32,759 nt of DNA, from assembly GCA_945877575.1 (NCBI GenBank), contig CAMDUE010000018.1, positions 1-32,759 on the forward strand, read 5' to 3'. Origin of the DNA: Chitinophaga pinensis. GTDB taxonomy: Bacteria; Bacteroidota; Bacteroidia; NS11-12g; UBA955. The translations under genes and the position numbers were made by a program. Shown piece by piece: positions 16,955 to 25,342 of the stretch. Below the pieces are notes generated by a model. The model did no database searches. It was not told the origin of the DNA and was given only the letters and a program-made list of their open reading frames with translations. Each line of letters begins with the position of its first letter. The stretch's first letter is position 1.

Positions 16955-18403
16955 ATGTTGCGAATCAAGAATATCGACAAACTGGTACTCCGATCTTATG
17001 TGGGTCCATTCATTGTCACTTTTGTATTGAGCTTATTTTTATTCTTGATGCAATTCCTTTGGAAATACATCGATGAGCTCGTTGGAAAAGGCATTCCAAC
17101 CGGTGTCATGTTAAAATTGATTGGACTTTCATTGGCAGATTTGGTTCCTATGGCCCTTCCGCTGACGGTCATGGTTGCTGCCCTGATGACCTTCGGGAAC
17201 CTATCGGAGAGTTTTGAATTGGTAGCCATGAAAAGCAATGGAATTTCACTGCTCAGAATTTTGAGACCTATCTTTATCTTCATGTCTATTTTGGTTGTTG
17301 CCAATTTCTTTTTCCTGAATTATATCATCCCTAAGGCCAACCTCGAATTCAAAGCAATGCTTTTAGATCTAAGGTCAAAAAAGCCCGCTTTCAACATTGA
17401 ACCAGGACAATTTTATCAGCAAATAGACGGCGTAGCCATAAGGGTAGGAGAGAAAGAAGCTGACAACGAAACCGTCAAAGACGTACTCATTTACGAATAC
17501 AAACAAGACGATAGTAAACGTTTAAACGTGATCAGAGCAAAGCACGGAAAAATGGTCATGTCGCCTGATAAGCGTTTTCTAAATCTAACCCTCTATAAGG
17601 GCGTTCGTTATGAAGAAATGACCTCGGCCGAAGACTATCGCAAAACCATGCCTTTCAACCAAATGCTCTTCGAAAAACAAAGCATGGTCATCGATTTGTC
17701 AAGCCTCGATTTTACCTTTTCCAATCGTGAAAGAATGGCCACCGATTATCGATTGCTCAATGTAAAAAAACTGTTTTTAGAGATTGATTCTTTTCACATG
17801 AGAATGGATAAGCACAAAGATGATAATGCACAATATTTGAGTAGATTGATGCATTATAGAAACTTGTTTCCATCGCCTGTTCAAAATCAACCCCAAAATG
17901 TAATCAACAACTATATTGAGTTGAAAAAATCCAATATTTATCAAAATTTTGACTCTTCACAATGGGCATCGATGAGGTCTTTAGCTGTTTCTACGGCTCG
18001 TGGAATGAAAGGTACTTTAGATGGATATGCTGCAACTCAGAAATATGAATTGAAAGATGTTGCTCTATACCAATCTGAATTGCACAAGAAATTCTCCTAT
18101 TCGTTTCTATTGATGATGCTCTTTCTCATCGCCGCGCCTTTGGGCGCCATCATTCAAAAAGGGGGAATTGGTCTTCCTTTGGTAATTTCGGTCCTGCTTT
18201 TTGTGTTGTTTTATGCCATTAACATCACCGGCGAAAAAATGGGTAAGGAGTTAGTCTTTCCTGTTTGGTTTGGAATGTGGATGAGCACACTGGTTCTGCT
18301 TCCTATTGCCTTTGTCATAACATTTCAGGCTCTTAGAGACAGATCTACTGTGGGTGGAGGATTTTCATTCAAACGGTTATTCGTTAAAAAGACGACCAAA
18401 TGA
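16955..18403 (+). CDS. LptF/LptG (YjgP/YjgQ) family permease
   Basis: Inner membrane subunit of the lipopolysaccharide export machine that extracts LPS and passes it to LptC/LptA. The 482 residues have three N-terminal membrane helices (about 17-38, 57-82, 100-120), a large periplasmic beta-jellyroll domain (about 125-360) and three C-terminal helices (SFLLMMLFLIAAPLGAIIQKGG onwards). The IAAPLGAIIQKGG segment is characteristic of the family. Slightly longer than E. coli LptG (360 residues) because the periplasmic part carries an extra helical stretch around 260-340, as seen in Bacteroidota homologues. It overlaps the glycosyltransferase start by 4 nt. Whether it is LptF or LptG cannot be told here. 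Confidence 0.92.
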   Translation: MLRIKNIDKLVLRSYVGPFIVTFVLSLFLFLMQFLWKYIDELVGKGIPTGVMLKLIGLSLADLVPMALPLTVMVAALMTFGNLSESFELVAMKSNGISLLRILRPIFIFMSILVVANFFFLNYIIPKANLEFKAMLLDLRSKKPAFNIEPGQFYQQIDGVAIRVGEKEADNETVKDVLIYEYKQDDSKRLNVIRAKHGKMVMSPDKRFLNLTLYKGVRYEEMTSAEDYRKTMPFNQMLFEKQSMVIDLSSLDFTFSNRERMATDYRLLNVKKLFLEIDSFHMRMDKHKDDNAQYLSRLMHYRNLFPSPVQNQPQNVINNYIELKKSNIYQNFDSSQWASMRSLAVSTARGMKGTLDGYAATQKYELKDVALYQSELHKKFSYSFLLMMLFLIAAPLGAIIQKGGIGLPLVISVLLFVLFYAINITGEKMGKELVFPVWFGMWMSTLVLLPIAFVITFQALRDRSTVGGGFSFKRLFVKKTTK

Positions 18404-19581
18404 AGATTTTAGTCGTTGGAAATCGATTTCCTTGGCCCCTGCACGATGGCGGAGCAATTGCCTCCTACCGATTGCTCAAGTCTCTGAGTATTGTCGGACA
18501 TGAAGTAGTCTTTTTTTCCTTTAATACGGTTAAACATCATGTATCTTCAGAATCTATCCAAAAGGAATTTTCTTTTTGTAGAACCGTTGCTGTTTCTCTG
18601 AACGCAAATGTTAAACCCTTGGATGCGCTAAGAAATCTTTTTACACCTCACAGCTATTTTATAGGGAGATACAATCAAAAAGAAGCTCAAACACAATTAA
18701 TACAATTGGTTTCTGAGGAGAAATTTGATCTTGCAATACTCGAAGGATTTTATTCTTCTGCATTTTTACCGATATTGAAAGATCAATTACCCGTTATTTA
18801 TAGAGCACACAATCTTGAATACCAAATTTGGCAGCGATTAGCTGAAAATGAGTCATCTTGGCTCAAACGAGCGTATCTAAAAATCCAAGTGAAACGCCTA
18901 AAAAAGGAGGAGATCAACCTACTTAATCAGGTCAATGCAACCATTGCCATTTCACCCAATGATGCGTCTATTTTCCAGCAATTAGGTCCCAAACCCGTGC
19001 ATCTCTATCTTCCGGGAGTGGAAATTCAAATCAACGGAAAATCAAAACTGCAGCCCCAAAGTTTGTTTCATTTGGGTTCTATGGAATGGGATGCCAACCA
19101 GCAGGGTGTGGAATGGTTTTTGAGAAAAGTTTGGCCTTTAGTCTTGTCTGAACATCCGGATTTGACCTTCCATTTGGCCGGAAAAGGACTCAAAAAGAGC
19201 GATTCAAAATACTTTCAACAGGGGGTTATGAATCACGGTGAAGTCCATGATGCCCGAGAATTCATGCTCAATCATGGAATTTGCATTGTTCCCATTCTCG
19301 CGGGTTCTGGCATTAGAATGAAACTTTTGGATGCCATGAATTTTGGAATTCCTTGCGTCGCAACAAGCATTGGTGCACAAGGTCTAAAGGTTGAATCGGG
19401 CAATCAATTGGAAATAGCAGACAATCCCAAAGACTTTGCTGCCAAAATCATAGGACTCTTGAATGACCGATTGAAAGCCATTCAAATGGGCAAAAATGCC
19501 GCCGCTTATATTCAAGAAAATCACAATCCAGTCATCAATTTCGATAAACTGAATCAATTTATAGTATCCGTTACATCATAA
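18400..19581 (+). CDS. Glycosyltransferase family 4 (GT-B fold)
   Basis: A 393-residue nucleotide-sugar glycosyltransferase, cytoplasmic or membrane-associated. The N-terminal Rossmann half begins ILVVGNRFPWPLHDGGAIASYRLLKSL, the typical acceptor-side glycine loop; the C-terminal half has LFHLGSMEWDANQQGVEWFL and the donor-binding segment PILAGSGIRMKLLDAMNFGIPCVAT with the Glu position of the usual EX7E motif replaced (here K-L-L-D-A-M). It probably adds a sugar to LPS, capsule or another surface glycan, given coupling (4-nt overlap) to an Lpt permease and a following MsbA-like exporter. The acceptor and sugar are unknown. Confidence 0.9.
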   Translation: MKILVVGNRFPWPLHDGGAIASYRLLKSLSIVGHEVVFFSFNTVKHHVSSESIQKEFSFCRTVAVSLNANVKPLDALRNLFTPHSYFIGRYNQKEAQTQLIQLVSEEKFDLAILEGFYSSAFLPILKDQLPVIYRAHNLEYQIWQRLAENESSWLKRAYLKIQVKRLKKEEINLLNQVNATIAISPNDASIFQQLGPKPVHLYLPGVEIQINGKSKLQPQSLFHLGSMEWDANQQGVEWFLRKVWPLVLSEHPDLTFHLAGKGLKKSDSKYFQQGVMNHGEVHDAREFMLNHGICIVPILAGSGIRMKLLDAMNFGIPCVATSIGAQGLKVESGNQLEIADNPKDFAAKIIGLLNDRLKAIQMGKNAAAYIQENHNPVINFDKLNQFIVSVTS

Positions 19582-19585
19582 CCCA

Positions 19586-21316
19586 TTGAAAATTCTCATA
19601 CAGTATTTAAAACCGCAAGGTAAGCTCATTTTTTGGGCCCTATTTTTAGCCACCATTTCTCAAGTGTTTTCCATGATGGACCCCTGGGTAGGAAGAAACA
19701 TCATTGATAAATATTTGAATCAATTTCAAAAGTTTGGTCAGCACGAGTTCATCATGGGTGTTTTGGGCTGGCTGGGAATAGGTGTGAGTGTGGCAATGAT
19801 CAGCAGAATTGCCAAGAATCTGCAAGACTATTTTGTGAATGTAGCCATCCAAAAGGCTGGAGCCAAAATTTTCACCGATGGTATAAAGCATACCTTGGCG
19901 CTACCTTATGCTACTTTCGAAGATCACCGAAGCGGTGAAACACTGAACATACTTCAAAAAGTCAGAGCCGATTCAGAAAGATTGATTTCGTTAGCCATCA
20001 ATTTGCTTTATACCAGCGTTGTGGGTATTGTTGTTGTATTTGTAGCTTCTTTTTCTGTGCATTGGTTGATAGCTCCCGTATTTTTAAGCGCCATGGTGGT
20101 GGTAGGGGTAAGCAGTTCTGTGCTGAGCAAACAAATCAAAGTCATTCAGAAAATCATCATGAAGGAAACCAGCACTCTGGCGGGCACCACCACAGAGAGT
20201 TTGAGGAACATTGAACTGGTGAAAAGTTTAGGACTGGTCAATCAAGAAATGCGAAGAATTAGCAGCAATACGCTCAAAATTCTTGGCTTGGAATTGAAAA
20301 AGGTGAAAAAAGTGAGAACCTTGGGTTTTGTACAAGGAACCACAGTGAACCTCATGAGAAATGTGCTTTTGTTGTTTTTGAGTTGGATGGTTTTTCAAGC
20401 AAAAATCACCCCAGGAATGTACATACAGTTTTTATTTTACACCTTTTTTATCTTTAATCCTCTTCAAGAACTAGGAACCTTCATTCAGGCATACAGAGAG
20501 GCAGATGTTTCGCTCAATCGTTTTGATCAGTTGCTCAAAATGCCCGGAGAAACGGTTCCTGCAAATCCTGCGGTATTGGGTGACATTCAATCCATCGAAT
20601 TCAAGAATGTTAGTTTCAAACATCAGTCAGCCAAACAAAATGCACTTGACAATATAGATTTTAAGTTAGGGAAGGGTGAAACGATTGCCTTTGTTGGCCC
20701 ATCAGGAAGCGGCAAAAGTACTATGGTAAAGTTGTTGGTAGGGTTGTATTTGCCTACCGAAGGTGACGTGGTTTTTAACGGGAATTCGGTAACCGAAATA
20801 GATAGGAATGAGATCAGAGCTCAATTGGGATTAGTTTCTCAAGAGAGTCAACTTTTCTCTGGGACCATTAGAGAAAACCTTCAGTTTGTTTCTCCTGAAG
20901 CATCAGAACAAGACATTCTCAATGCATTAAACGCTGCTGCAACCCAGAATTTATTGCAAAGGGCAGAGAACGGTTTAGATACCCAAATTGGAGAGGGCGG
21001 AATTAAAGTTTCGGGTGGCGAAAAGCAGAGGTTATCTATAGCTCGTGCTTTGTTGAGAAATCCGAAATTATTGATTTTTGACGAAGCAACCAGTGCGTTA
21101 GATTCTATCACCGAAAGTGAAATAACCGAAACCTTGAGAGATATATCCTCTCAAAAAGATAGAATCAACGTGATGATCGCACATAGGCTGAGTACCATCA
21201 TGCATGCAGACCGTATTTATGTCCTCGAAAAAGGAAAAATAATTGAAGTGGGAACTCATTCAGAGCTTTTGGAGTTGAAGGGACTGTATTACGCCATGTG
21301 GCGACAGCAGACCTAA
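19586..21316 (+). CDS. ABC exporter, MsbA-like (fused membrane and ATPase domains)
   Basis: A 576-residue half-transporter that works as a homodimer to flip or export lipids, lipid-linked glycans or drugs. Six membrane helices occupy about 1-310, then the ATPase domain: Walker A GPSGSGKST (about 371-379), Q-loop SQESQLF, signature VSGGEKQRLSIARALL, Walker B LLIFDEATSALD, and switch His in IAHRLST. The start is a TTG at 19586, 4 nt after the glycosyltransferase stop; the first in-frame ATG would delete most of helix 1, so the TTG is preferred. The neighbours (LptF/G permease, glycosyltransferase) suggest a lipid A or glycolipid substrate, as inference. Confidence 0.93.
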   Translation: MKILIQYLKPQGKLIFWALFLATISQVFSMMDPWVGRNIIDKYLNQFQKFGQHEFIMGVLGWLGIGVSVAMISRIAKNLQDYFVNVAIQKAGAKIFTDGIKHTLALPYATFEDHRSGETLNILQKVRADSERLISLAINLLYTSVVGIVVVFVASFSVHWLIAPVFLSAMVVVGVSSSVLSKQIKVIQKIIMKETSTLAGTTTESLRNIELVKSLGLVNQEMRRISSNTLKILGLELKKVKKVRTLGFVQGTTVNLMRNVLLLFLSWMVFQAKITPGMYIQFLFYTFFIFNPLQELGTFIQAYREADVSLNRFDQLLKMPGETVPANPAVLGDIQSIEFKNVSFKHQSAKQNALDNIDFKLGKGETIAFVGPSGSGKSTMVKLLVGLYLPTEGDVVFNGNSVTEIDRNEIRAQLGLVSQESQLFSGTIRENLQFVSPEASEQDILNALNAAATQNLLQRAENGLDTQIGEGGIKVSGGEKQRLSIARALLRNPKLLIFDEATSALDSITESEITETLRDISSQKDRINVMIAHRLSTIMHADRIYVLEKGKIIEVGTHSELLELKGLYYAMWRQQT

Positions 21317-21741
21317 ATCAAGACCATTTTGTAATGCTCAATTTCTGCTTCAACAAACAAATCTCCGGTTCTTGCAAATCCAAATTGAGCATAAAACGAC
21401 TCAGCGTGAGTTTGAGCGTGCAAATAAAGCACGGGTTTTGTATGATTCATTTCAGCAATTTTTTCTAAACAAGATTTCACCAATTCTGCTCCAATGCGGT
21501 TGCCTCTATATTCCTTCAGAACGGCGAATCGCTCGAGTTTTATACCGTATTCTGTTTCTCTGAATCTGCATGTGCCGGCAGGGATTCCTTTGTATTTTGC
21601 TAAAAAATGTTGACTGCTTTCTTCGAACTGATCATATTCCTCTTTGGGATCAACAAACTGTTCAATCACAAAAACTTTACGTCGAATCTCAAAGATATCG
21701 GTCATTTGTTGGGCAGAGCGGGCTGGAATAATTTCAATCAT
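21313..21741 (-). CDS. GNAT family N-acetyltransferase
   Basis: A 142-residue single-domain acetyltransferase using acetyl-CoA. The N-terminal IRRKVFVIEQFVDPKEEYDQFEE and the core KLERFAVLKEYRGNRIGAELV, which includes the R-x-x-R-I-G-A pyrophosphate loop, resemble the ElaA/YjdJ-type GNAT group; LYLHAQTHAESFYAQFGF forms the CoA-facing end. Substrate unknown. It is convergent with the ABC exporter gene, the two stop regions overlapping by 4 bp, and divergent from fbaB with facing promoter boxes in a 52-bp gap. Confidence 0.9.
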   Translation of the reverse strand: MIEIIPARSAQQMTDIFEIRRKVFVIEQFVDPKEEYDQFEESSQHFLAKYKGIPAGTCRFRETEYGIKLERFAVLKEYRGNRIGAELVKSCLEKIAEMNHTKPVLYLHAQTHAESFYAQFGFARTGDLFVEAEIEHYKMVLI

Positions 21742-21753
21742 CAGAAAAATGGT

Positions 21754-21761
21754 TATTTTTG
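21754..21761 (+). promoter_or_regulatory. Candidate -7 box of the fbaB-accD-gcvH unit
   Basis: TATTTTTG matches TAnnTTTG exactly, with a predicted start near 21765 and a leader of about 29 nt to the fbaB ATG. I see no clear TTG at the -33 position, which would overlap the first codons of the divergent acetyltransferase gene. Confidence 0.5.
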
Positions 21762-21764
21762 TTC

Positions 21765-21772
21765 CAAATTTA
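21765..21772 (-). promoter_or_regulatory. Candidate -7 box of the GNAT gene
   Basis: On the minus strand TAAATTTG matches TAnnTTTG and would start transcription near 21761, about 20 nt before the acetyltransferase ATG. It lies 3 bp from the plus-strand box for fbaB, so the two start sites would nearly coincide and initiation could compete. No -33 TTG is apparent. Confidence 0.4.
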
Positions 21773-21793
21773 ACCCATAATTAAGAAATACGA

Positions 21794-22852
21794 ATGTCGA
21801 ACACCAACATCGAACAACTGTTAGGAAAAGATGCAGAGTATCTTTTGAATCACAAATGCAATACCATCAGCAAAGAGAGCATTCATGTTCCTGGTGCTGA
21901 TTTCGTAGATCGCATTTTTGCTCAAACAAATCGTTCAACCCAAGTATTGCGTTCATTGCAATCTCTATACGGTCATGGACGTTTGGCTAATACGGGTTAT
22001 TTGAGCATTCTTCCAGTTGATCAGGGAATTGAACATAGTGCAGGTGCATCATTTGCACCTAACCCAATATATTTTGATCCAGAAAACATCATTAAGCTTG
22101 CCATCGAAGGCGGTTGTAATGCTGTTGCATCAACCTACGGTGTATTGGCTATGAATTCAAGAAAATATGCACATAAGATTCCGTTTATTGTGAAAATTAA
22201 CCATAATGAGTTCTTGTCTTATCCTAATAAATTTGATCAATTCATGTTTGGTTCTGTTCGTGATGCTTGGAACCTAGGTGCAGCAGCTGTTGGAGCAACC
22301 ATTTACTTTGGAAGCCCTGAAAGCTCTAGACAAATCATGGAAGTAGCAGCGGCATTTGAAGAAGCACATTCTTTAGGAATGGCAACCATCTTATGGTGCT
22401 ACACTCGTAATAATGGTTTTAAAGTAGATGGCGTTGATTATCACACTTCTGCTGATTTAACCGGTCAAGCAAACCATTTAGGAGTAACCATTCAAGCTGA
22501 TATCATCAAGCAAAAACTTCCAACCAACAACGGTGGATATAACGCAACCAAGCATGGTAAAACCCACCCTAAGGTATATTCTGAACTTACTACTGATCAC
22601 CCAATTGATCTTACTCGTTACCAAGTAGCTAATTGTTACATGGGTCGTGCTGGTTTAATCAATTCAGGTGGAGAAGCAAAAGGCCAAGGAGATATCGAAG
22701 AGGCAGTATTCACAGCCGTAGTAAACAAACGTGCTGCTGGCTCTGGATTGATCTTAGGTAGAAAAGCGTTCCAAAAACCCATGAATGAAGGTATTCAATT
22801 GCTGAACTCTGTTCAAGATGTTTATCTTGACTCATCAGTAACTATTGCATAA
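21794..22852 (+). CDS. fbaB: Class I fructose-bisphosphate aldolase (FbaB/DhnA type)
   Basis: Cleaves fructose-1,6-bisphosphate to dihydroxyacetone phosphate and glyceraldehyde-3-phosphate, and makes it in gluconeogenesis, through a Schiff-base mechanism without metal. The 352 residues match E. coli FbaB (350). Recognisable are [12 protein letters not shown] (74-84), VKINHNE, and ADIIKQKLP with the probable Schiff-base Lys (K239), then the phosphate-binding NSGGEAKG and [10 protein letters not shown]. It is the DeoC/LacD-like archaeal-type aldolase, not the zinc class II enzyme. accD follows after 11 nt. Confidence 0.94.
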   Translation: MSNTNIEQLLGKDAEYLLNHKCNTISKESIHVPGADFVDRIFAQTNRSTQVLRSLQSLYGHGRLANTGYLSILPVDQGIEHSAGASFAPNPIYFDPENIIKLAIEGGCNAVASTYGVLAMNSRKYAHKIPFIVKINHNEFLSYPNKFDQFMFGSVRDAWNLGAAAVGATIYFGSPESSRQIMEVAAAFEEAHSLGMATILWCYTRNNGFKVDGVDYHTSADLTGQANHLGVTIQADIIKQKLPTNNGGYNATKHGKTHPKVYSELTTDHPIDLTRYQVANCYMGRAGLINSGGEAKGQGDIEEAVFTAVVNKRAAGSGLILGRKAFQKPMNEGIQLLNSVQDVYLDSSVTIA

Positions 22853-22863
22853 TTTTGAAAGAT

Positions 22864-23760
22864 ATGTCTTCTGAAGGATTTGAAGAGTTCGATGAACTTG
22901 ATTCAAACGACTCTAAGTGGTATCAGCGAACCCTAACGGGGATTCTTACCAAAACCAAAGATAAGAAACCTACCCCTGATGGTTTGTGGGAGAAATGTAA
23001 ACGTTGTAAAACAGTTCATACTGCCAAAGATTGGATTGATCACAAATACGTTTGTCCCTCATGCAACTACCACGAAAGAATTGGTTCACACGAGTATTTC
23101 GAAATCTTGTTTGACAATAACGAATTTACCGAGCTTAACGAGAATTTAAGCAGTGGTGACCCTCTTAATTTCGTAGATTCAGCACCCTACTCAGATAGAA
23201 TTGTAGTGGCACAGAAGAAAACAGGATTGAAGGATGCCGTAAGAACCGCTACTGGAAAAATGAATGGACAACCCTTCACCGTGGCTTGTATGGATTTCAA
23301 CTTCATCGGTGGTTCTATGGGTTCTGTAGTGGGTGAAAAGATTGCTCGTGCAATTGATTACTCAATCGCTAACAAAACGCCTTTTTTGATGATATCAAAA
23401 TCGGGTGGTGCACGCATGATGGAAGCTGCTTTTTCTTTGATGCAAATGGCTAAAACCAGTGCTAAATTAGCACTTTTGAATAAAGCAGGTATCCCTTATA
23501 TTTCCTTGATGACAAATCCAACAACTGGAGGAGTTACCGCTTCGTACGCCATGCTGGGAGACTTTAATATTGCTGAACCTGAAGCGCTGATTGGGTTTGC
23601 CGGGCCTCGCGTCATTCGTGAAACCATAGGCAAGGATCTTCCCAAGGGCTTTCAAAGTTCAGAATTTTTGGTTGAACACGGATTCCTTGACTTTATTGTT
23701 GGGAGAAACGAATTGAAAGAAAAATTAACGAGTCTTTTAAGTATCATTTGGAATAAATAA
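22864..23760 (+). CDS. accD: Acetyl-CoA carboxylase carboxyltransferase subunit beta
   Basis: With AccA it transfers carboxyl from biotin-BCCP to acetyl-CoA, forming malonyl-CoA for fatty acid synthesis. Using the ATG at 22864 it has 298 residues (a TTG three codons upstream is the alternative). The N-terminal zinc ribbon is complete: C45-x2-C48 and C64-x2-C67. The crotonase-like carboxyltransferase core follows, with [18 protein letters not shown] and the oxyanion-hole glycines in [10 protein letters not shown] and [15 protein letters not shown]. It is placed between fbaB and gcvH with 11-nt gaps on each side, forming a metabolic operon. Confidence 0.96.
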   Translation: MSSEGFEEFDELDSNDSKWYQRTLTGILTKTKDKKPTPDGLWEKCKRCKTVHTAKDWIDHKYVCPSCNYHERIGSHEYFEILFDNNEFTELNENLSSGDPLNFVDSAPYSDRIVVAQKKTGLKDAVRTATGKMNGQPFTVACMDFNFIGGSMGSVVGEKIARAIDYSIANKTPFLMISKSGGARMMEAAFSLMQMAKTSAKLALLNKAGIPYISLMTNPTTGGVTASYAMLGDFNIAEPEALIGFAGPRVIRETIGKDLPKGFQSSEFLVEHGFLDFIVGRNELKEKLTSLLSIIWNK

Positions 23761-23771
23761 ACACAATTAAT

Positions 23772-24152
23772 ATGAATTTTCCTGAAAATTTAAAGTACAC
23801 CAAAGACCACGAGTGGATCTTGGTTGAAGGTGATCAAGCTACCATTGGTATCACTGAGTTTGCGCAAGGCGAGTTGGGCGATATCGTTTTTGTTGATATT
23901 GCCACTCAAGGTGAGACTTTAGGTGCAGAAGAAGTTTTCGGTTCTGTAGAAGCCGTTAAAACTGTGAGCGAACTATACATGCCCGTTGCTGGCGAAGTAT
24001 TGGAAGTCAATTCTTCTCTTGACGGTACTCCTGAATCAATTAATGCTGATCCTTACGGTGACGGTTGGATGATCAAGGTGAAAATGTCAAATGCTGCTGA
24101 TGCAGACGCTTTATTGACCGCTGATCAGTACAAAGCCCTCATTGGTGCTTAA
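23772..24152 (+). CDS. gcvH: Glycine cleavage system H protein
   Basis: Lipoyl carrier that shuttles the aminomethyl group between the P, T and L proteins when glycine is broken down to CO2, ammonia and a one-carbon unit; H protein can also serve as a lipoyl donor. The 126 residues match the usual length. The lipoylation site is K63 in GSVEAVKTVSELYMP, and the N-terminal YTKDHEW and C-terminal DPYGDGWMIKVK segments are conserved. GcvP and GcvT are not adjacent. Its stop overlaps the VanZ-like gene. Confidence 0.98.
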   Translation: MNFPENLKYTKDHEWILVEGDQATIGITEFAQGELGDIVFVDIATQGETLGAEEVFGSVEAVKTVSELYMPVAGEVLEVNSSLDGTPESINADPYGDGWMIKVKMSNAADADALLTADQYKALIGA

Positions 24153-24543
24153 TCTAAAACACGCATTTTTTAAATGGGTCCCCGCAATTTTGTGGGGACT
24201 TTTTATTTCTTGGGCCACACTAAAGCCCTCGAGCCATTCTACTTTGAATATCCCAATTTGGGCCGCATCCTTGCATTTAGATAAATGGGTGCACTTTGGA
24301 TTTTGGTTTATTTGGACATTCATCTACCTTAAGAACGTAAAACCAGATGGGATTTTCACAGTGGTTTCCCTCGTTTTTTTCTCCGCATACGGCGGATTCA
24401 TTGAATTGCTGCAAGGCTCAATGAATATAGGCAGAACCTGTGACATATGGGACTGGATGGCTGATACGGCAGGAGTGTTGGCAGTGCCAATATATTTCAA
24501 ACTGATAGAAAAATTATTGGGGTCACAAAAAAGGCCCGCCTAA
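24142..24543 (+). CDS. VanZ-like family membrane protein
   Basis: A small membrane protein of up to 133 residues with about four hydrophobic segments (FFKWVPAILWGLFISWATL, VHFGFWFIWTFIYL, FTVVSLVFFSAYGGFIELLQ, and ADTAGVLAVPIYFKL). The VanZ core pattern E-x2-Q then R and a D-x2-D-x3-A-D-x2-G stretch is visible. The family includes the teicoplanin-resistance protein VanZ, but most chromosomal members have no known role. The start is uncertain: TTG at 24142 or GTG at 24145, both overlapping gcvH; no in-frame ATG fits. The stop codon lies in the loop of the following terminator hairpin. A VanZ gene just after gcvH is a common pairing in this phylum. Confidence 0.85.
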   Translation: MVLNLKHAFFKWVPAILWGLFISWATLKPSSHSTLNIPIWAASLHLDKWVHFGFWFIWTFIYLKNVKPDGIFTVVSLVFFSAYGGFIELLQGSMNIGRTCDIWDWMADTAGVLAVPIYFKLIEKLLGSQKRPA

Positions 24544-24555
24544 GCGAGCCTTTTT
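24528..24555. terminator. Bidirectional hairpin terminator after VanZ
   Basis: AAAAAGGC, a C-A mismatch, CGC, loop CTAA, GCG, then GCCTTTTT: an 8-bp plus 3-bp stem with an A-run on one side and a T-run on the other, so it can act on both strands. It ends the fbaB-to-VanZ unit and may also end the minus-strand secreted-protein gene, whose stop is 38 bp away. Confidence 0.85.
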
Positions 24556-24593
24556 AAAGATTGAAGTTCTATTTATCAAAAGATTGAAGAATC

Positions 24594-25046
24594 TTATTTA
24601 AACATGGTAGCTTGGTAACCACGGTTAGCGTCGCCTTTCAAAGACAAACTAACAGTGATTGATCCTTGAGCACCAGCTTTGGTTTTCAATTGCTTAGCCA
24701 TAGCTTCAGACATGAAAACACAAGTAGTCCAATCTGGATCTTCTTTAATGCTTACAGTCAATTTTTGAGAACCAACCGGAGGATTGCAAGGAGCTGTTTG
24801 AGCACCTTTTGCGCCTGGAGCAGCATGTGGAGCTGCATGAGGAGCGCCAGCAGGAGCACCAACTGCTTGTTGACCATGGCCACCTACAGCTTCAAAAGTT
24901 ACCGTAACACCTGTAACCATCACTTGGCGGTTGTTGTAATTTTTTTGATTTTGAGCGAATTGCATACCAGCAACCTGCTCACCTTGTGCCATAGCTGCGC
25001 CAATCATCAAGATTCCAGCAGCTAAAAAAGAAGTAATTTTTTTCAT
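24594..25046 (-). CDS. Small secreted protein with Ala/Pro/His linker, possibly OB-fold
   Basis: A 150-residue protein with a signal peptide (about 1-20, ending AAMAQ), so periplasmic or secreted. The first half, FAQNQKNYNNRQVMVTGVTVTFE, resembles the start of small OB-fold domains (compare NQKYVGQIVEISGKV in the protein at 30118). A low-complexity linker follows (GAPHAAPHAAPGAKGAQ, about 66-84), then a second half with two cysteines (one in TAPCNPP, one in DWTTCVFMS) that could form a disulfide, and strands to the end. The linker histidines might bind metal. I recognise no named family and give no function. Confidence 0.75.
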   Translation of the reverse strand: MKKITSFLAAGILMIGAAMAQGEQVAGMQFAQNQKNYNNRQVMVTGVTVTFEAVGGHGQQAVGAPAGAPHAAPHAAPGAKGAQTAPCNPPVGSQKLTVSIKEDPDWTTCVFMSEAMAKQLKTKAGAQGSITVSLSLKGDANRGYQATMFK

Positions 25047-25143
25047 AATAAAAATATGTAACGCAATCTAGGATAATTATTTGCCTGATCGATCATTTTG
25101 CGATTGAAAGTATATAATGTTATAGGTAAACTTTACTAAAAAC

Positions 25144-25173
25144 AAAAACGCCCCAATAATTTGAGGCGTTTTT
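25144..25173. terminator. Bidirectional hairpin terminator after tRNA-Cys
   Basis: AAAAACGCC, a C-A mismatch, CAA, loop TAAT, TTG, then GGCGTTTTT: a 9-bp plus 3-bp stem with A- and T-runs on both sides. It lies 5 bp beyond the 3' end of the minus-strand tRNA. Its design, including the single C-A mismatch three pairs from a 4-nt loop, is the same as that of the terminator at 24528-24555. Confidence 0.85.
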
Positions 25174-25178
25174 ATAAG

Positions 25179-25249
25179 AGGTCGGAACCGGATTCGAACC
25201 GGTGTAAAGGGTTTTGCAGACCCGTGCCTAGCCGCTCGGCCATCCGACC
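25179..25249 (-). tRNA. tRNA-Cys (anticodon GCA)
   Basis: A 71-nt cloverleaf on the minus strand. Acceptor stem GGTCGGA / TCCGACC with discriminator T (the U73 identity base of cysteine tRNAs), D-arm with GCCG/GGC-type pairing, anticodon loop CTGCAAA giving GCA, and T-arm ACCGG-TTCGAAT-CCGGT. The 3' CCA is not encoded. It has its own promoter and a terminator directly after it. Confidence 0.96.
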
Positions 25250-25265
25250 TTATTTTTAAGGACTG

Positions 25266-25296
25266 CAAAAATAACCCAATTCAAGCAATCCCACAA
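25266..25296 (-). promoter_or_regulatory. Promoter of tRNA-Cys
   Basis: On the minus strand TTG (25296-25294), a 20-bp spacer and TATTTTTG (25273-25266) match the Bacteroidota consensus fully. The predicted start is near 25262, 12-13 nt before the mature tRNA 5' end. Confidence 0.75.
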
Positions 25297-25342
25297 CTAG
25301 AACCGATAAAATTATTTTATTAGCCGATAATAGAAACTTCTC

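Noticed and set aside
25086-25095. TGATCGATCA palindrome upstream of the secreted-protein gene
   Set aside because: Ten-base palindromes of this kind occur by chance and no second site is nearby.
25306-25320. ATAAAAT-T-ATTTTAT palindrome beyond the 3' end of the ABC ATPase gene
   Set aside because: Fully AT with no GC stem, so not convincing as a terminator, and no repeat copy is seen.
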